35,077 bases of DNA from Kineosporia sp. A_224. Its GTDB lineage: Bacteria; Actinomycetota; Actinomycetes; Actinomycetales; Kineosporiaceae. A program made the position numbers and the translations under genes. The stretch is from contig NZ_MWLN01000197.1 of the NCBI RefSeq assembly GCF_002198655.1, forward strand, positions 1-35,077, in the 5' to 3' direction. Of this stretch, positions 16,233-24,244 are shown piece by piece; within the stretch, counting starts at the first letter, position 1, and every line of letters starts with the position of its first letter. The notes under the pieces are model-generated. The model worked only from the letters and a program-made list of their open reading frames with translations. It ran no database searches and was not told where the DNA came from.

Positions 16233-17498
16233 TCAGGTCAGCGGTCCCGCCGTCCCGCCGATGCTTGCGCTCGGTACCGGTTCCGGGGTCCGGCCGCCCG
16301 GGTTCCGGTACGCACCGTGAGCATGAGCGGTCAGGTGGTGGGTGAGGACGAGGTGCAGCTCGAAGCGGGCCGTGGGGTCGTCGAGGTCGTCGCCGAGCAG
16401 GTCCCGCAGGGTCCGCAGCCGGTAGCTGACGGTCTGGGCGTGGACGAACAGCTCGGCGGAGACGTCCGCCCGTGAGCCCCAGTGCCGCAGCCAGCTGTGC
16501 AGGGTCGCGAGGAGCCGCTCGCGCTGGGTCTCGCGCAGCGTGGCGAGCGGGGCGAGCCGCCGGGCCGTGAGCACGGCGAGGGCCCCCTGCTCGCCACGCA
16601 GCGCGAGCAGGGCGAGGTGGTCGTCCGCGAAGACCGGGGCCGCGGCGTCCGGCGGCGCGGCGACCTCCCCGGCGAGGACGGCGAGCCGGACCCCCTCCGG
16701 CACCTGCGGCCAGGGCAGCGCCGGACCGACGAGCGCGCCCCGGCCGGCGAGCGCGGTCGTGAGCGCCGCCCGGGTCGCCCGCGGGCCGGACCGCAGGAGC
16801 ACGACGGTGTCGCGTTCGCGGTCGAGGACGACCCCGTCGGCGCCGTACCGGAACCGGGCGTCCCGGGCCTGCTCGGGCGGCAGGACGACGGGGACGACGA
16901 CGTCCAGGCCGCGCCAGCCCGCCTCGGCGGCCGCGGTCCGGACGACCTCGTCCGGTGCGCTGCCGCGCACGAGCAGCTCGGCGAGCCGGCGCCGGGCCCG
17001 GTCGCCCTCGCCGGCCTGCTCGCGGAGCTGGAGGCCGAAGCCGTCGGTGGCCGCGGCCGCCAGGGCGTCGACGTAGGCCGTGATCGCGTCGGAGAGGTCG
17101 AGGAGCTCGTCGGTGCTCACCGGGCGGACCTGGCCGAGCGCCCGGGCCGCCGAGCGCAGCGTGAGGCCGGCCGCCGTCCGGAACGCGGCGAGGAGCGCCT
17201 CCGGACCACGGTCCTCCCGGGCCTCGGCGGCGCCGAGGGCGGTGAAGACGTCCCGGATGTCCGCCGGGACCGCCGGCTCCGCGGTGCCGACGAGGGCGAG
17301 GAACCGTGCCAGCGCGACCTCGACGGCCCGGCGGAGGTCGCGCTCGAGCTTGGTGCTGCGGGCCGCGGCGAACGCCGGCGTGGCCTGGGCGACCTCGCGG
17401 GCGACCTTCTCGACCGTCGCGGGCAGGTCGTGCCGCATGGCGGTGGCGAGGTCGGCGGGCAGGCGCTCCCACGGCGTCGGGGTCACGGCGCGGCTCAT
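16233..17498 (-). CDS. PucR-family transcriptional regulator (CdaR/HTH_30 C-terminus)
   Basis: A 421 aa regulator, ATG 17498. The C-terminal PucR HTH_30 region is clear: RERLLATLHSWLRHWGS (about 332-348), LFVHAQTVSYRLRTLRDLLG (about 354-373) and RFELHLVLTHH. The N-terminal 150 residues are a helical RsbRD-like segment, and a GGDEF-like PucR/CdaR middle domain follows. Such proteins usually activate or repress adjacent catabolic genes in answer to the pathway substrate. It is divergent from the aldolase-aminotransferase fusion, with 118 bp between and a TTGTCA-N5-TGACAA dyad at 17508-17524, so that fusion gene is its likely target. No Shine-Dalgarno is seen, so a leaderless transcript is possible. 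Confidence 0.88.
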   Translation of the reverse strand: MSRAVTPTPWERLPADLATAMRHDLPATVEKVAREVAQATPAFAAARSTKLERDLRRAVEVALARFLALVGTAEPAVPADIRDVFTALGAAEAREDRGPEALLAAFRTAAGLTLRSAARALGQVRPVSTDELLDLSDAITAYVDALAAAATDGFGLQLREQAGEGDRARRRLAELLVRGSAPDEVVRTAAAEAGWRGLDVVVPVVLPPEQARDARFRYGADGVVLDRERDTVVLLRSGPRATRAALTTALAGRGALVGPALPWPQVPEGVRLAVLAGEVAAPPDAAAPVFADDHLALLALRGEQGALAVLTARRLAPLATLRETQRERLLATLHSWLRHWGSRADVSAELFVHAQTVSYRLRTLRDLLGDDLDDPTARFELHLVLTHHLTAHAHGAYRNPGGRTPEPVPSASIGGTAGPLT

Positions 17499-17507
17499 GC
17501 GCAGATA

Positions 17508-17524
17508 TTGTCATGCGGTGACAA
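17508..17524. promoter_or_regulatory. Inverted repeat TTGTCA-N5-TGACAA between PucR gene and fusion enzyme gene
   Basis: A perfect six-base dyad in a locally AT-richer patch, 9 bp upstream of the PucR-type start and 92 bp upstream of the fusion gene start. Its position over the regulator's own start region suits autoregulation and divergent control. Binding is inferred. Confidence 0.5.
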
Positions 17525-17604
17525 GGTGGCGCGAGAACTGTGGTGCTCGGGGTGCGCAGACTCTCACCGGGTGATGGGTCACGATGGACGGGCCGCCACC
17601 TGCC

Positions 17605-17610
17605 AGGAGG
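17605..17610 (+). promoter_or_regulatory. Shine-Dalgarno AGGAGG that sets the fusion gene start
   Basis: AGGAGG lies 6 nt before GTG 17617. The upstream in-frame ATG at 17584 has no such site and would place the Shine-Dalgarno inside the coding sequence. Confidence 0.75.
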
Positions 17611-17616
17611 TCCGCC

Positions 17617-19881
17617 GTGGAGCACCGCACCTCGCGCCAGCACGTCGTCGACATGTGCCGCACCATGCTCGAACGGGGGTACCTCAAGGCCACCGAGGGC
17701 AACGTCTCGGTCCGGGTCCCCGGGCACCGGCTCTACGCCGTGACCCCGAGCAACTACGACTACGCCGCGATGCGCGTCGAGGACATCTGCATCGTCGACT
17801 TCGCCGGCACCCACGTGCCGGACCCCGGGGACGCCGGCCTTGCGCCGTCCATCGAGTGCGGGATGCACGCGAACATCTACCGCGAGCGCCCGGACGTCCA
17901 TGCGGTCGTCCACACCCACCAGCCGTACGCCTCGGCGCTCGCCGTGCTGCGCCGTCCGATCCCGGCCCTCACCGACGAGCAGGTGCGCTTCCTCGGGCGC
18001 GAGGTCGCCATCATCGACTACGCCCCGGCGGGCACCGGGTTCCTCGCGAAGAACGTGCAGAAGAAGGTCGCGGGCGGCGACAACGCCTTCATCATCGCCA
18101 ACCACGGCATCGTGGCGCTCGGCACCGACCCGGACCGTGCCGTCTTCAACATGGCGCTGCTGGAGAAGGTCTCCATCGCCTACCTGCTGGCCCTGACGAC
18201 CGAGGCCGGCAAGGTCTACACGATCCCCGCCGCGATCCGGGAGATCGCGTTCACCAAGCTGCGCAGCGACGAGAAGCGGATCGCGGCGCAGGTCGAGCGG
18301 TCCGTGCCGCCGGTGCGCGTGCGTGACCAGGACCCGCTGCCGAGCGCCGACGCGACGGCCGCCGCCGTCGCCGCGGCGCCGGTGCCGGCCGCGCGGCTCG
18401 TCGAGGTGGTCGAGCCCGGGGCCGAGGCGGCCCGGCTCGGCTACGCGATCAGCGAGTACCCGGACGTCGACGACACGATGCGCCGGCTGAAGGCCCTTGT
18501 CTCCCAGCCGGTCCGCGGTCTGCGGCACGACGCGCTGCTCGACGTCCTGGAGTGGTTCGAGACGAAGTGCCGGGCGAGCAAGGAGCTCACCGACCGGGCC
18601 AAGGAGCGGATCCCCGGCGGCGTCCAGCACAACCTCGCCTTCAACTACCCGTTCCCGCTCGCGGTCGAGAAGGCCGAGGGGGCGCACCTCGTCGACCGGG
18701 ACGGCAACGTCTACATCGACTTCCTCCAGGCCGGTGGCCCGACGATCCTCGGCAGCAACTACGCGCCGGTCAACGAGAAGGTCGCCGAGGTCGTCAAGGA
18801 GTCCGGGCCGGTGACCGGCCTGTTCCACGAGTACGAGCTGCGGCTCGCGGAGTCGATCAACCGGTACATGCCGCACATCGAGATGTACCGCTCGCTCGGG
18901 TCCGGCACCGAGGCCGTCATGGCCGCCGTCCGCGCCGCCCGCGCCTTCACCGGGAAGAAGACCGTCGTCAAGGTCGGCGGCGCCTACCACGGCTGGTCCG
19001 ACACGATGGTCTACGGCCTTCGGGTGCCCGGCACGTACCGGATGAACGCCAAAGGCATCCCGTTCGGGGCGACGAGCCGCACCCGCGAGACGTTCCCGCA
19101 CGACCTCGGCACGTTGCGCCGCAAGCTCGTCGAGAACCGGCTGCGCGGCGGGACGGCGGCGGTCGTCGTCGAGCCGGTGGGCCCGGAGTCCGGCACCCGG
19201 CCGGTGCCGCACGACTTCAACGCGAAGGTCCGCGAGCTGTGCGACGAGTTCGGCGCGCTGCTCGTCTTCGACGAGGTCGTCACGGGGTTCCGGCTCGGGC
19301 TCGGCGGGGCGGCCGGCTACTTCGGCGTCACCCCCGACCTCACCGTCCTCGGCAAGGCGGTCTCGGGCGGCTACCCGATGGCCGGCGGCGTCGGCGGCCG
19401 CTCCGACGTCATGGCCGTGTTCGGCTCCGGGCTCGACGGGAAGAGCGGCGCGCACATCCAGGTCGGCGGCACCCTGTCGGCGAACCCGCTGTCCTGCGCC
19501 GCCGGGTACTTCGCGATCGAGGAGATGGCCCGCACCAACGCCCCCGTCATCGCCGGCCGCGCCGGCGACCGGCTCACGAAGGGCCTGCAGCGGCTCGTCG
19601 ACCGGTACGGGCTGCCGTACGTGGCCTACAACCAGGGCTCGATCGTCCACCTCGAGTGCAGCGGGGTCATGCTCCTCGACATGCACAACCCGCTCAAGCT
19701 CCTCAAGGAGAACAAGGCCCGCAAGCGGCTCATGGAGCAGATGGGTGCCGCGTACGCGGCGAACGGGATCATCACGCTCGCCGGGTCGCGGATGTACACC
19801 TCGATGGCCGACACGGACGCTGTGATCGACGACGCGCTCGACCGCTTCGACCGGGTCTTCGCGACGGTCGAAGGGGTCTGA
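17617..19881 (+). CDS. Fusion of class II aldolase and class III (GSA-aminomutase-like) aminotransferase
   Basis: One 754 aa protein with two enzymes. Residues 1 to about 230 are a class II aldolase/adducin domain: GNVSVR (28-33), Glu80, the zinc pair His99 and His101 in VVHTHQPYAS, and the third ligand His163 in ANHGIVALG. A low-complexity Ala/Pro/Val linker spans about 238-270. Residues about 310-754 are a PLP-dependent class III aminotransferase: GSGTEAVMAAVRAAR (428-442), GGAYHGW (454-460), VVVEPVGPESG (516-526), FDEVVTGFR (551-559) and the PLP lysine Lys580 in LGKAVSGGYP. All key residues of both halves are present. A retro-aldol or decarboxylation-type step followed or preceded by transamination of an amino/hydroxy compound is suggested, but the substrate is unknown. 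It is probably controlled by the divergent PucR protein. Confidence 0.9.
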   Translation: MEHRTSRQHVVDMCRTMLERGYLKATEGNVSVRVPGHRLYAVTPSNYDYAAMRVEDICIVDFAGTHVPDPGDAGLAPSIECGMHANIYRERPDVHAVVHTHQPYASALAVLRRPIPALTDEQVRFLGREVAIIDYAPAGTGFLAKNVQKKVAGGDNAFIIANHGIVALGTDPDRAVFNMALLEKVSIAYLLALTTEAGKVYTIPAAIREIAFTKLRSDEKRIAAQVERSVPPVRVRDQDPLPSADATAAAVAAAPVPAARLVEVVEPGAEAARLGYAISEYPDVDDTMRRLKALVSQPVRGLRHDALLDVLEWFETKCRASKELTDRAKERIPGGVQHNLAFNYPFPLAVEKAEGAHLVDRDGNVYIDFLQAGGPTILGSNYAPVNEKVAEVVKESGPVTGLFHEYELRLAESINRYMPHIEMYRSLGSGTEAVMAAVRAARAFTGKKTVVKVGGAYHGWSDTMVYGLRVPGTYRMNAKGIPFGATSRTRETFPHDLGTLRRKLVENRLRGGTAAVVVEPVGPESGTRPVPHDFNAKVRELCDEFGALLVFDEVVTGFRLGLGGAAGYFGVTPDLTVLGKAVSGGYPMAGGVGGRSDVMAVFGSGLDGKSGAHIQVGGTLSANPLSCAAGYFAIEEMARTNAPVIAGRAGDRLTKGLQRLVDRYGLPYVAYNQGSIVHLECSGVMLLDMHNPLKLLKENKARKRLMEQMGAAYAANGIITLAGSRMYTSMADTDAVIDDALDRFDRVFATVEGV

Positions 19882-19948
19882 GCCGGGTCGGTCTGCGTGA
19901 TCTCGCGACCGGGTGCATCATCCGGCCGCCCACGGGTACACCCCGGGG

Positions 19949-20407
19949 ATGGATGACCTCGTCGCACGCGCGCAGATCGACGTCGACGCCGACCGGCACA
20001 CCGTCTGGCGGACGTTGACGGACCCCGAACGGATCAGGCAGTGGATGGGTGCCACCGTCACGAGCACCTGGGTGGAGGAGGCCGAGATCAGCTGGCACGG
20101 CGAGTGGGACGGCCGGTCCTTCGCCGACCACGGCCGGATCCTGCAGTACCTGCCGGAGAGCGCGCTGCGGATGTCGCACTCCGGCGGCACCGACGCCGAC
20201 GGGGTGCCGCACACACTGACGTTCGACCTGTCGGACGTCGGGGACGGCGGCACCCGGGTCGCCGTGACCCAGGAGCACAACGTGGACGAGGCGACGGTCG
20301 CCCGTTCGGAGCACACCTGGGCCGCGCTGCTCGGTGCGCTCAAGGGCGTCGCGGAGTCCCACCGCCCCGCGCGCTCCGACGTCAGGGGTGCTCGGACAGA
20401 CGGGTGA
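19949..20407 (+). CDS. SRPBCC / AHSA1-like domain protein
   Basis: A 152 aa START-fold protein from ATG 19949. The pattern RAQIDVDADRHTVWRTLTDP followed by RIRQWMG and a long beta-rich tract (WHGEWDGRSFADHGRILQ, TLTFDLSDVGDGGTRVAVTQ), then a C-terminal helix with HTWAALLGALKG, is typical of the Bet v1-like AHSA1 group. Its ligand is unknown. The start follows a CCCCGGGG stretch with no clear Shine-Dalgarno; an upstream ATG at 19913 is possible but looks non-conserved. It follows the fusion gene by 67 bp and its 3' end overlaps the convergent flavoprotein gene by 26 bp. Confidence 0.8.
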   Translation: MDDLVARAQIDVDADRHTVWRTLTDPERIRQWMGATVTSTWVEEAEISWHGEWDGRSFADHGRILQYLPESALRMSHSGGTDADGVPHTLTFDLSDVGDGGTRVAVTQEHNVDEATVARSEHTWAALLGALKGVAESHRPARSDVRGARTDG

Positions 20408-22466
20408 CCTCCCGCCGGAACGGCACGACGTCGTTCGGCGGCAGGTCGGTGTCGAGCTCCTCGGCGTACCGGCGGCCGGACCACACCGCCATGGCGATGG
20501 TGCCGGGGGCCCAGGCGTCCCCGATGCCGCGCACCGAGCGGAGCCGGCCGTCCGCGACGGCGCTGTCGAAGCCGTCGAGAAGGTCCTGGCCGGTGGGAAG
20601 CCGCGCGGTGACGAGGACGACGGCGTCGGCGGCCAGGTCCTCGGTCGCGCCGGTCCACGCGCACGCCGTCTCGACGTACCCGGTGCGGACGGCGGTCACG
20701 GCCCGGTCGGTGCGCACGTGCACGCCCGCCGCTGCGACCCGGCGCCGGACCTTCGCGAGCTCGAGGGTGTTCGCCGTCCAGGCCGAGACCTGCGACGCCG
20801 GGGTGACGAGGTGCACCTCGTACCCCTCGCCGCCGAGCAGCTCGGCGAGCACGCCACCGAGGTAGTAGTGGTCGTCGTCGAAGAGGACGACGCGCCGCCC
20901 GGCCGGGCGGTGGCCGGCCATGAGGTCGTCCGGGGTGAGCACCTCGGCGCCGGGGTCGACCGGCATCGCGTGCGTGTGCCGGCGGCCGACGCCGTCCCGT
21001 CGCCACGTCGCCCCGGTCGCGACGGCCACGTGGTCGAAGCCGAACTCGAGGGCGTCCTCGACGGTCATCCGGCTCTCCCGGTAGACCTCGACGCACCCGA
21101 GGTCCGCCAGGGCCAGCTCGCGGTGGTCGCGGACCCGGCCCCAGGCGGCCAGCCCGGGCAGCCGGGACTCGGCCGTGACCCGGCCGCCGAGCTCGCGGGT
21201 CGCCTCGGCGAGCACGACGTCGTAGCCGCGCACGCCGAGCGCTCGGGCCGCCTCGAGCCCGGCCGGGCCTGCACCGACGACGAGCACCCGGCCCTCGGAC
21301 CCCTTGGGCCGCACCCGCTCCGGGTGCCAGCCGCGCCGGTACTCCTCGCCCATGGTCGGGTTCTGCGTGCAGCGGATCGGGGTCATCGTGTGGTCCCCGG
21401 AGACGCACATGTTGCAGCCGATGCACTCGCGGATCGTGTGCAGCCGGTTCGTGCGGATCTTCTCCGGCAGGAACGGGTCGGCGATCGAGGGCCGGGCCGC
21501 GCCGACGAGGTCGAGGACGCCGTCCCGCACCTGCCGGACCATGAGGTCGGGCGAGGTGAACCGGCCGACGCCGACGACGGGCTTGGTCGTCAGCGCCTTG
21601 AGGCCGCGGACGGCGTCCTCGTGCTCGCCCTCCGGGCCGAACCGGGACGTGTTCGAGTCGTCCTCCCACGCACCGACGACGAAGTCCCAGAGGTCCGGCA
21701 GCTCACCGAGCGCGCCGACGACGTCCTCGATCTCCGCCCGCCCCAGCCCGCCCGGCCCGGCGAGCTCGTCGACGGTGAGCCGGCAGGCGACCGCAGCCCG
21801 GCCGGTCGCCTCCTCGACGCTGTCCTCGAGCACCTCGCGCAGCAGCCGCATCCGGTTCTCCGGGCTGCCGCCGTAGGCGTCGGTCCGCTGGTTGTACCGC
21901 GGTGACAGGAAGTGCTGCAGCCCCGCGAGGTCGTGGCCCGCGTAGACGTAGACGAGGTCGTAGCCCGCGGCGACCGCCCGGCGGACGGCGGTGCGGTGCC
22001 AGCGCCGCAGGTCCGCGACGTCCGCGAGGGACATCGCCCGGGCCTGGACCGGGTGGTACGACTGCACGGGCAGGTGCGCCGGGCCGAGCGGGGTCTCCCG
22101 GCTGTAGAGGTTCGCCGCGTGCATCCCGTTGTGCGCCAGCTCGATCCCGGCGAGCGCGCCGCCGGCGTGGATCTGCTCGGCGATCCGGGCCAGCGCGGGC
22201 ACGTCATCGTCGTCCCACAGCCGCAGCTCGACGAACGGCGCGACGTCGGACGTCGGGTGGATCTCGACCTCCTCGGTGCACACGACGCCCCAGCCGCCCT
22301 CGGCCTTGACCCGGCGCATCGCCGCCTGGGCGCTCGGGTCCCGGTAGCCCATGCCGTTGCAGTGCGGCACCTGGAAGAACCGGTTCTTCGTGACGAGCGG
22401 CCCGATCCGGACGGGCTCGAAGAGCGCGGCGTACCGCGGGTCGGTCGGGGGCTCCGGCGTCGTCAT
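20382..22466 (-). CDS. Trimethylamine/dimethylamine dehydrogenase-like iron-sulfur flavoprotein
   Basis: A 694 aa Old Yellow Enzyme-type barrel with a [4Fe-4S] cluster and a C-terminal dinucleotide-binding half. It matches the amine dehydrogenase branch: Cys36 in QVPHCNGMG aligns with the cysteine that binds FMN covalently in TMADH; Tyr175, His178 and Asp270 align with the catalytic triad; cluster cysteines are 348, 351, 354 and 366 (CIGCNMC...C), with CTQNPTMGEEYRRGWHPE after them. The ADP-binding VLVVGAGPAGLEAARAL starts at about 394. At the position of TMADH Tyr60 (Gln in DMADH, as I recall) it has Glu66, so the amine may differ. The alignment is from memory of the family. Methylamines, histamine or another amine are candidates. 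No ETF genes are adjacent. Confidence 0.88.
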   Translation of the reverse strand: MTTPEPPTDPRYAALFEPVRIGPLVTKNRFFQVPHCNGMGYRDPSAQAAMRRVKAEGGWGVVCTEEVEIHPTSDVAPFVELRLWDDDDVPALARIAEQIHAGGALAGIELAHNGMHAANLYSRETPLGPAHLPVQSYHPVQARAMSLADVADLRRWHRTAVRRAVAAGYDLVYVYAGHDLAGLQHFLSPRYNQRTDAYGGSPENRMRLLREVLEDSVEEATGRAAVACRLTVDELAGPGGLGRAEIEDVVGALGELPDLWDFVVGAWEDDSNTSRFGPEGEHEDAVRGLKALTTKPVVGVGRFTSPDLMVRQVRDGVLDLVGAARPSIADPFLPEKIRTNRLHTIRECIGCNMCVSGDHTMTPIRCTQNPTMGEEYRRGWHPERVRPKGSEGRVLVVGAGPAGLEAARALGVRGYDVVLAEATRELGGRVTAESRLPGLAAWGRVRDHRELALADLGCVEVYRESRMTVEDALEFGFDHVAVATGATWRRDGVGRRHTHAMPVDPGAEVLTPDDLMAGHRPAGRRVVLFDDDHYYLGGVLAELLGGEGYEVHLVTPASQVSAWTANTLELAKVRRRVAAAGVHVRTDRAVTAVRTGYVETACAWTGATEDLAADAVVLVTARLPTGQDLLDGFDSAVADGRLRSVRGIGDAWAPGTIAMAVWSGRRYAEELDTDLPPNDVVPFRREVTRLSEHP

Positions 22467-22525
22467 GGGGCCATGCTCGCAGCGGCGCCGGTGACAGTGC
22501 GGGACCGGCGTGCGACGCTGGCCGG

Positions 22526-23065
22526 GTGACTGACGTGACGCCGACGATCGAGCAGGTCCGCGCCCGGCGGAGCACCGCCGAGGGCCTGCGGTACTTCGAC
22601 TCGCTGCCCGCGGTCACCGTCGAGGAGATGCTCGGCCGCTGGCGCGGCGAAGGTGTCGAGACCGGTCACCCGATGGACGGCGTCCTCGAGCGGTTCGGCT
22701 GGTACGGCAAGCGGTTCGACGGCCCGGACGACGTGCACCCGCTCGTCTTCCGCACGTCGGGCGGCCTGCGCAGCGTCAACCCCGCGCTGATGCCGGTCGG
22801 GCTGCTCGCGGTCCGGCCGCGGACGGCGTTCCTGCCGGGGGTGGCGGGGGCGTTCCGGCTGCTGCTGCCGCTCGTCACGACGTCCCGGCCTGCGGCCCGG
22901 CTGCGGATGACCGAGTACCGCGGCGTCCTCACAGCGACCATGTGCTACGACGCGCACCCGATCCACGACGTGTTCCGCCGGGTCGACGACGACACCGTGA
23001 TCGGGGTCATGGACCAGCGCGGGCTGCCGCAGCCGTTCGTCTTCCTGCTGCGCCGGGAGCGCTGA
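22526..23065 (+). CDS. GXWXG / DUF4334 domain protein
   Basis: A 179 aa protein from GTG 22526. The N-terminal GXWXG motif is seen as MLGRWRGEGVETGHPMDG (about 35-52), followed by WYGKRFDGPDDVHPLVF. The second half (RMTEYRGVLTATMCYDAHPIHDVFR and GVMDQRGLPQPFVFLLRR) is the DUF4334 pattern. These two domains normally occur together in actinobacterial proteins of unknown function with a lipocalin-like appearance. The gene is divergent from the amine-dehydrogenase-like gene (59 bp, no clear motif) and convergent with the EthD gene (16 bp apart). Confidence 0.85.
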   Translation: MTDVTPTIEQVRARRSTAEGLRYFDSLPAVTVEEMLGRWRGEGVETGHPMDGVLERFGWYGKRFDGPDDVHPLVFRTSGGLRSVNPALMPVGLLAVRPRTAFLPGVAGAFRLLLPLVTTSRPAARLRMTEYRGVLTATMCYDAHPIHDVFRRVDDDTVIGVMDQRGLPQPFVFLLRRER

Positions 23066-23081
23066 CCCCGCCGGTCGGGTG

Positions 23082-23393
23082 CTAGAGCCTGATCTCGCTG
23101 ATCTGCATCGTCGGCGTCGTCGCGGTGTAGTTCGGGATGTCGCCCATGATCTCGGCGGTGTGCGGCCCGAACGCCGTCTGGAAGGCCTCGACGGACTCGA
23201 AGACGAGGTGGCCCACGGCGGCGAAGGGCGGCGGCTGTCCCGGCCCGCCGCCGGCGACGCCCTGGTCGACCGACGAGCTCTTGAGCGCGTCACCGAGGCG
23301 GTCGGCGACCATCGGCATGTGGCTGCCGAGGTAGTAGTCCATGTCGAACGGCTGGTCCTCGGCGTACGGGTAGAGCACGCTCACCTTGATCAT
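23082..23393 (-). CDS. EthD-family protein
   Basis: A 103 aa dimeric alpha/beta-barrel protein from ATG 23393, preceded by a strong GAGGAGG. The N-terminal IKVSVLYPYAEDQPFDMDYY and SHMPMVADRL are the EthD signature, and HLVFESVEAFQTAFGPH completes the fold. EthD proteins are small accessory or isomerase-like proteins in several degradation operons; the exact role is unknown. It is the last gene of the acyl-CoA dehydrogenase-SDR-EthD operon (46 bp after the SDR stop), so expression probably follows the TetR control at 25468-25518. An upstream in-frame start at 23429 lacks family similarity and is rejected. Confidence 0.88.
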   Translation of the reverse strand: MIKVSVLYPYAEDQPFDMDYYLGSHMPMVADRLGDALKSSSVDQGVAGGGPGQPPPFAAVGHLVFESVEAFQTAFGPHTAEIMGDIPNYTATTPTMQISEIRL

Positions 23394-23439
23394 GCCGGTC
23401 CTCCTCGACCTCGTCGTCCCGTCCAGCATGCGGTGCGGA

Positions 23440-24198
23440 TCAGCGCGGCGCCATGCGGAGCGCCCCGTCCATCCGGACGACCTCGCCGTTGAGGTAGTCG
23501 TTGTCGATGATCGCGAGCACGAGCCGGGCGTACTCCGACGGCAGGGCGAGCCGCTTCGGGAACGGCACGGACTCGGCGAGCGCGGCCCGGAACTCGTCGG
23601 AGACGGTCGCGAGCATCGGGGTCTCGACGATGCCGGGGGCGATGGTGCAGACCCGGATGCCGTACTGCGCGAGGTCGCGCGCGGCCGGCAGCGTGAGCCC
23701 GACGACGCCGCCCTTGGACGCCGCGTAGGCGACCTGGCCGATCTGGCCCTCGTAGGCCGCGATCGACGCGGTGTTGACGACGACGCCGCGCTGGCCGTGC
23801 TCGTCGGGCCCGGTCTCGGCGATCGCCTGCGCCGCGGTGGCGAGCACGGTGAACGTGCCGACGAGGTTGATCTGCACGACCTTCGCGAACAGGCCCACGT
23901 CGTGGACGTTGCCCCGGCTGAGGATCCGCTGCGACGGCCCGATCCCGGCGCAGTTGACGACGGTGCGCAGCGGGACGCCCGCCGACGCCGCGGTCGCGAC
24001 CGCCGCGCCCACCTGCTCGGCCGACGTGACGTCGGTCGGCAGGTAGGTCACGCCGGTCACGTCAGGGGCCTTCCCGAGCGCGTCGGCGAGGTCGAGCGCG
24101 AAGACCCGCGCGCCCTGGGCGGCGAGGGCCGCCGCGGTCGCGGCGCCGAGGCCGGAGGCCCCGCCGGTGACGATGGCTGCGGTGTCGGTCAGCTGCAC
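23440..24198 (-). CDS. Short-chain dehydrogenase, 3-hydroxyacyl-CoA dehydrogenase type 2 (HSD17B10-like)
   Basis: NAD-dependent oxidoreductase of 252 aa from GTG 24198 with AGGAG upstream. The cofactor motif TGGASGLG is at about 11-18, VNCAGIG at about 81-87, and the catalytic Ser and YxxxK appear in NTASIAAYEGQIGQVAYAASKGG (given here as NTASIAAYE and AYAASKGG). PGIVETPML and a C-terminal NGEVVRMDGALRM are typical of the HSD10/FadB2-like group, which oxidises 3-hydroxyacyl-CoA or 3-hydroxy-2-methylacyl-CoA in beta-oxidation and isoleucine breakdown. It lies 46 bp after the acyl-CoA dehydrogenase, which would supply substrate through a hydratase not present here. Confidence 0.9.
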   Translation of the reverse strand: MQLTDTAAIVTGGASGLGAATAAALAAQGARVFALDLADALGKAPDVTGVTYLPTDVTSAEQVGAAVATAASAGVPLRTVVNCAGIGPSQRILSRGNVHDVGLFAKVVQINLVGTFTVLATAAQAIAETGPDEHGQRGVVVNTASIAAYEGQIGQVAYAASKGGVVGLTLPAARDLAQYGIRVCTIAPGIVETPMLATVSDEFRAALAESVPFPKRLALPSEYARLVLAIIDNDYLNGEVVRMDGALRMAPR

Positions 24199-24244
24199 GG
24201 TCGGCTCCTGGGCGTCGTCGTCTGGTGGGTCTGTCGGTGGGCGG

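Noticed and set aside
17584-17616. Upstream ATG for the aldolase-aminotransferase fusion
   Set aside because: AGGAGG at 17605-17610 sits correctly for GTG 17617, and the extra 11 residues are not domain-like.
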